Source of the DNA: Anaerolineales bacterium
GTDB taxonomy: Bacteria > Chloroflexota > Anaerolineae > Anaerolineales > UBA6663
NCBI GenBank assembly: GCA_017999235.1
Contig: JAGOBN010000119.1
Span: forward strand, 1 to 9,102
Direction of reading: 5' to 3'
Length of the DNA: 9,102 nucleotides
Made by a program: the position numbers and the translations under genes. Below, in pieces: positions 5,873-9,102 of this stretch. Position 1 is the stretch's first letter. Each line of letters opens with the position of its first letter. The notes beneath the pieces are model-generated. The model saw nothing but the letters and a program-made list of their open reading frames with translations, was not told the DNA's origin and did not search any database.

Positions 5873-6361
5873 GTGTCCGATCTTGAAACCGCTATCGGTC
5901 TGGTGTTGCGTGCCCGGCATTTAACCCTGGCCGTGGCCGAATCGTGCACCGGCGGCCTGGTGGGCCACCGGATCAGCCGCGTGGCCGGCGCCTCGGAGTA
6001 CTTTCTGGGCGGCGTTATCGCCTACGCCTACTCGGCCAAAGAGAACCTGCTCGGCGTCCCCGCCGCCACCCTGACGCGCTATGGCGCCGTCAGCGCCGAG
6101 ACCGCGCAGGCCATGGCGCGCGGCGTGCGGCGGGCGCTGGGCGCGGACGTGGGCGTCTCCGTCACGGGTATCGCCGGCCCCGGCGGCGCCCAGCCCGGCA
6201 AGCCGGTGGGCCTGACCTGGATCGGCCTGAGCGCCGCCGCCACCGAGGCCGCCCAGCGCTTTGTCTGGGCCGGCGGCCGGGTCGCCAATCAGGAACACTC
6301 GGCCGAAGCCGCGCTGCGGCTGCTGCACGACTATTTGACGGCTGGGGCGCCGCAAGGCTGA
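5873..6361 (+). CDS. pncC: CinA C-terminal domain protein, PncC-type nicotinamide-nucleotide amidase
   Basis: A 162-residue stand-alone CinA C-terminal domain. Characterised members deamidate nicotinamide mononucleotide to nicotinate mononucleotide, recycling the product of NAD breakdown in the cytoplasm. AESCTGG at 22-28 carries the probable nucleophile Ser24; GGVIAYAYSAKENLLGV at 46-62 supplies Tyr51 and Lys56; the VSVTGIAGPGG segment is the family's other conserved loop. The N-terminal MoCF-like domain of full CinA is absent, as is usual for short PncC proteins. The GTG at 5873 is preferred to an upstream TTG at 5858 because the TTG would put the TATAAT box inside the gene and the family normally begins a few residues before a helix like LETAIGLVLRARHLTLA. 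A TGA stop ends one base before the next ATG, implying translational coupling. Confidence 0.87.
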   Translation: MSDLETAIGLVLRARHLTLAVAESCTGGLVGHRISRVAGASEYFLGGVIAYAYSAKENLLGVPAATLTRYGAVSAETAQAMARGVRRALGADVGVSVTGIAGPGGAQPGKPVGLTWIGLSAAATEAAQRFVWAGGRVANQEHSAEAALRLLHDYLTAGAPQG

Positions 6362-6362
6362 G

Positions 6363-7856
6363 ATGCGCGCATCGCAGAACACCCTGACCTTTGTCCGCGG
6401 CATCGTGCTCATCGCCGCCGGCCTGCTGATCATCTTCAGCCTGGAATTAGCGCTGGACTTGGTCAGCGGCGGCTATCCGCTGACCCGGATCACCACCTTC
6501 AGTGTGGCCGACGCCCGGCACATCAACAACATCTTCAACCGCAATCTCAATCAACTGATGGCCATTGTCTTCACGACCGTGGGCCTGGCCGTGCCGCTGA
6601 CCGCCAACCTGTACTCGCTCAAGTTTCTGGAGTTCTTCATCCAGGACCGCGTCAACGCCGTGGCCCTGCTCTTTGTGGTCTTCGCGGATGTGGCGAATTC
6701 CTGGGCCGGCTACGCCATCCGCGACAACCTCATCCCGGTCATTCAGCTCAACACCGTGTTGGTCCTGACCGTGCTGTCGTTCGCGCTGGTTTTTCCGTAT
6801 CTGTATTACGTCTTTCGCTTTCTGCATCCCAACACCCTGCTGACGCGTCTGGAGCACAGCCTGGCGGCCGATCTCGCCGCCGCGCGGCGCCGGCCCGGCC
6901 CGCGGCGCGCCGAGGTGGCCGCCAATCTGGAGCACGTCGCCAACATCGCCCTGCGCTCGGTGGAGCGCGGCGACCGCAACACCGCCATCGAAAGTGTGCA
7001 GACCCTGAACCGCGCCCTGCGCCACTACTGGACGCAGAAGCCGGCGCTGCCGGCGGCCTGGTTTGAGGCCGACCCGGATTTCTTCCTGGGTTTTTCGTCC
7101 AGCGTGGTGGATGATCTGAACGCCCATCGGAGCTGGGTGGAGATGAAGGTCTACAACCTGCTCCAGCAGATTGTGGGGGCCGCGATTGGCCGAATGCCGG
7201 AACTGACGCGCACCGCCGCCAAGGCGCTGCGCCACCTCAGCCTGGAGCCGGCCGCGCGCCAGGATCCGGCCCTGCGCGAGCTGGCCACGGCGTTCTTCAA
7301 CACCCTGCTGCGCCAGGCCCTCAACCGCCGCGACGCGCGCGCCGTCTTTACCGTCTTCGACCAATACCGCCTGTTCGCGGAAACCATCAACGGGGAGCAG
7401 CCGGAGCTGGGGCTGGAGATCGCCTATTACTTCCAATACTACGGCCAGGTGGCGCGCGAGACCGGCCAGAACTTCCTGGCGGAGGCCGCCGCCTACGATC
7501 TGGGCGGCCTGGTCCGGATGGCGTGGGAGGCCGGCGCCGCCAACCGCGCCGAGCTGCTCGAGCGCTTTCTGCACTATGACACCCAGACCCGCCCGCCGCT
7601 CAAGGGCGTGAAGAAGGCCCAGGCCCTGCTGGCCAGCTTCTTCCTGCAGACGGGCGAGGCCGCGCCGGCCGCCGCCATCCAGGCGCATTGGGCGGGCCTG
7701 GAGACCGCCTTCATTCAACAAGTGCGGGATGAACTGCTGTTTGTGCGGCGCGAGACGTATTGGGAGATCACCGAGCGCCGGCTGAATCTGGAATACGTGC
7801 CGCCGGAGCAGCGCCCCCACTTGCAGCGCTTCTTTGACGGCGTCCTGGCGGCCTGA
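6363..7856 (+). CDS. Four-helix membrane protein with a long helical cytoplasmic domain, distant DUF2254 resemblance
   Basis: A 497-residue protein of unknown function. Four hydrophobic helices are visible at about 13-33, 65-85, 97-119 and 130-152, followed by a soluble, Ala- and Leu-rich, mainly helical region of about 340 residues. The order of parts recalls the DUF2254 predicted membrane proteins: a membrane pair separated by a 'YS.KFL..FI.DRVN' stretch (84-98), and after the membrane part an 'NIALRS...GDRNTAIESV' stretch (194-211) like the 'DIALRALSP.INDP.TA' motif of that family. The usual SSS/SSQ before YSPR is replaced here by PLTAN, and the 'SP.IND' loop by ERGDR, so this is at best a divergent relative. 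The ATG follows the pncC stop by one base, with AAGG upstream. No enzyme motif was recognised. Confidence 0.75.
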   Translation: MRASQNTLTFVRGIVLIAAGLLIIFSLELALDLVSGGYPLTRITTFSVADARHINNIFNRNLNQLMAIVFTTVGLAVPLTANLYSLKFLEFFIQDRVNAVALLFVVFADVANSWAGYAIRDNLIPVIQLNTVLVLTVLSFALVFPYLYYVFRFLHPNTLLTRLEHSLAADLAAARRRPGPRRAEVAANLEHVANIALRSVERGDRNTAIESVQTLNRALRHYWTQKPALPAAWFEADPDFFLGFSSSVVDDLNAHRSWVEMKVYNLLQQIVGAAIGRMPELTRTAAKALRHLSLEPAARQDPALRELATAFFNTLLRQALNRRDARAVFTVFDQYRLFAETINGEQPELGLEIAYYFQYYGQVARETGQNFLAEAAAYDLGGLVRMAWEAGAANRAELLERFLHYDTQTRPPLKGVKKAQALLASFFLQTGEAAPAAAIQAHWAGLETAFIQQVRDELLFVRRETYWEITERRLNLEYVPPEQRPHLQRFFDGVLAA

Positions 7857-7860
7857 CCCG

Positions 7861-8823
7861 ATGCGCGCCTTTGTCACCGGCGGCACGGGCTTCCTGGGCC
7901 GGCCCCTGCTCCGCGAACTCCTGGCCCACGGCTACGCCATCACCGCCCTGGTCCGCACCTATGAACGCGCCCGGCAGCTCCCGGCCGGCGTGCGCGCGGT
8001 CCCCGGCGATATTACCAAGCCGGCCACCCTGCGGCCCGGCCTGCGCGACGCCGATATCGTCTTTCATTTGGCCGCGCTCACCACTGTGGGCGTCCAGCCG
8101 CGCGATCAGGCGCGGATGGAGCGCATCAACGTCGAAGGCGCCCGCAACGTGCTGACGGCGGCGGCGGAGGCCGGGATCGGCCGGCTGGTGCACGTCTCCA
8201 GCGTGGCCGTCTACGGCGACACGCACGGGCGCATCCTGGACGAGACGGCGCCGGCCAGCGGCGTGTTTGAGACCCACGCGCAGCGCACCAAACACGCCGC
8301 CCACTTCACGGTGGCGGCCGGCCTGCAAGCGCAGGGCGCGCCGCTGATCATCGCCTGCCTCGGCGCGCTGTACGGGCCGGAAGGACAGGCCGGCGTTGGC
8401 CGCCTGCTGGCTTGGCAGGCGCGCGGGCGGCTGCCGATGATGCTGGGGCCGGCGGGCGCGCGGGCGTGGACGTATGTGGATGACGCCGCCGCCGGCCTGC
8501 GGCTGGCCGCCGAACACGGCCAAGCGGGTGAGACCTATCACCTGGCCGGCCCCGGCCACACCATGCGGGAGCTGCTGGAAACGGCGGCGCGTCTGGGCCG
8601 CACATCCGCGCCCGCGCTGTGGCTGCCCGGCGGGCTGGCGGCCCAGGCAGCGCGCGGGCTGAGCCGGCTCCGGCCCGCCTGGGCTGAACAATTACGCGCG
8701 CTGGCCGGCGTCACTTACCTGGCGCGCGCCGACAAAGCCGCTCACGCTTTGGGCTGGACGGGCCGGCCGGTAGCCGCCGGCCTGCCGCCCACCCTGACCT
8801 GGTTAAAGGAAATCCTGCCATGA
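7861..8823 (+). CDS. NAD(P)-dependent epimerase/dehydratase-like protein (extended SDR fold) lacking the catalytic tyrosine
   Basis: A 320-residue extended short-chain dehydrogenase-like protein, whose relatives act on nucleotide sugars, steroids or flavonoids; the substrate cannot be named. The Rossmann motif TGGTGFLG is at 6-13, GDIT at 49-52, HLAALT at 69-74, the N-x-x-G of the central helix at 90-93 (NVEG), and HVSSVAVYGD at 111-120 with the active-site Ser113/Ser114. In the usual YxxxK motif the lysine is present (Lys144 in QRTKHAA), but the tyrosine position is Ala140, encoded by GCG at 8278-8280. The ATG at 7861 sits immediately before the Rossmann strand; the open frame reaches back to a TTG at 7834 inside the previous gene, which is unlikely to be used. 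It follows the membrane protein gene by four bases. Confidence 0.85.
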   Translation: MRAFVTGGTGFLGRPLLRELLAHGYAITALVRTYERARQLPAGVRAVPGDITKPATLRPGLRDADIVFHLAALTTVGVQPRDQARMERINVEGARNVLTAAAEAGIGRLVHVSSVAVYGDTHGRILDETAPASGVFETHAQRTKHAAHFTVAAGLQAQGAPLIIACLGALYGPEGQAGVGRLLAWQARGRLPMMLGPAGARAWTYVDDAAAGLRLAAEHGQAGETYHLAGPGHTMRELLETAARLGRTSAPALWLPGGLAAQAARGLSRLRPAWAEQLRALAGVTYLARADKAAHALGWTGRPVAAGLPPTLTWLKEILP

Positions 8824-9102
8824 GACGACTGTTGACCTGGCCGAACGGCCGCAATGTGTTAGCTCTGACGCTGTTCGGGCTGTCCTTCACCATCGCGTTC
8901 CAGTACATCTTCAGCATCATCCACCGGGCGATGGCGCCGGTCACGATTATTGATCTCGAATTCGTGGGAACGCCCGCCAACTTGACGGCGATGACGGCGG
9001 CCTGGGGCGCGGCCGGGACCACCGCCGCGCAGGCCTCGTTGTGGGTGGATTACCTGTTCATGCCCGTGTATGCGGCCCTGGCAGGCGGTCTGACGCTGCT
9101 GA
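8820..9102 (+). CDS. N-terminal part of an unidentified integral membrane protein, cut by the window edge
   Basis: The start ATG overlaps the stop of the preceding gene in an ATGA arrangement, with a good Shine-Dalgarno (AAGGA at 8806-8810), and the frame stays open for 94 codons to the end of the window. A basic N-terminus (MRRLLTW) leads into a hydrophobic helix at about 14-34, then a polar loop containing APVTIIDLEFVGTPANLTAMTAAWG, and a second hydrophobic helix from about 76 onward (WVDYLFMPVYAALAGGL). The 'DLEF.GT......AWG......A..SLWVDYLF.P.Y' arrangement looks like a conserved loop between two membrane helices, but I cannot put a family name to it. Tight coupling to the epimerase-like gene suggests that they are co-translated. 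Confidence 0.8.
   Translation, partial: MRRLLTWPNGRNVLALTLFGLSFTIAFQYIFSIIHRAMAPVTIIDLEFVGTPANLTAMTAAWGAAGTTAAQASLWVDYLFMPVYAALAGGLTLL

Noticed and set aside
4991..5920. A 309-codon open frame on the minus strand
   Set aside because: It runs antisense to the ABC ATPase, whose sense frame has every expected motif. The antisense translation has no recognisable domain.
6447..7886. A 479-codon open frame on the minus strand
   Set aside because: It lies wholly opposite the membrane protein gene. The translation is rich in Gly, Arg, Gln and His without domain motifs, as expected from antisense of a GC-rich gene, and the sense frame has clear membrane helices.
7768..8691. A 307-codon open frame on the minus strand
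   Set aside because: It is a GC-rich shadow of the epimerase-like gene; the sense frame carries the Rossmann and active-site segments.

Overview
The base composition is high in GC. The window carries coenzyme F420 genes, a lipoprotein with a long Ala/Pro/Thr linker, and AT-rich TATAAT promoter boxes next to start codons. Together these suggest a free-living bacterium of a Chloroflexota (Anaerolineae-like) type. This is an inference from style and gene content; there is no rRNA or marker gene here to prove it. The actinobacterial and archaeal F420 users are less likely given the neighbours.

Left half (1-4246, all minus strand, read right to left): a CaiB/BaiF-type CoA transferase, an SsnA-like metal-dependent amidohydrolase, an NADPH:F420 reductase (Fno/NPDR family), the F420-0 gamma-glutamyl ligase CofE, and the first 59 bases of a further gene cut by the window edge. 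CofE adds the glutamate tail to F420, and the reductase exchanges electrons between F420 and NADP. The CoA transferase and amidohydrolase are catabolic or salvage enzymes with no obvious direct tie to F420. Every gap between these genes is filled with short tandem repeats of the form AATCACC(N), read on the coding strand. This is the most unusual structure in the window.

Centre (4247-4332): an 86-base divergent promoter region with a near-palindromic TATAAT box usable on both strands.

Right half (4333-9102, all plus strand): a YceI-like lipoprotein, an orphan LolD/MacB-type ABC transporter ATPase, a stand-alone CinA C-terminal (PncC-type) amidase that probably starts on a leaderless mRNA, a four-helix membrane protein distantly resembling DUF2254, an NAD-dependent epimerase-like protein (extended SDR fold) with Ala where the catalytic Tyr is expected, and the beginning of an unidentified membrane protein. 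The last four are packed with gaps of 1-4 bases or an ATGA overlap and look like one operon. None of these gaps contains the repeat.

No RNA gene, insertion sequence, CRISPR array or phage feature was found. No stretch longer than 300 bases lacks a gene. I see no clear-cut new defence or mobile system. The candidates for something undescribed are the intra-operonic repeat leaders and the membrane protein.
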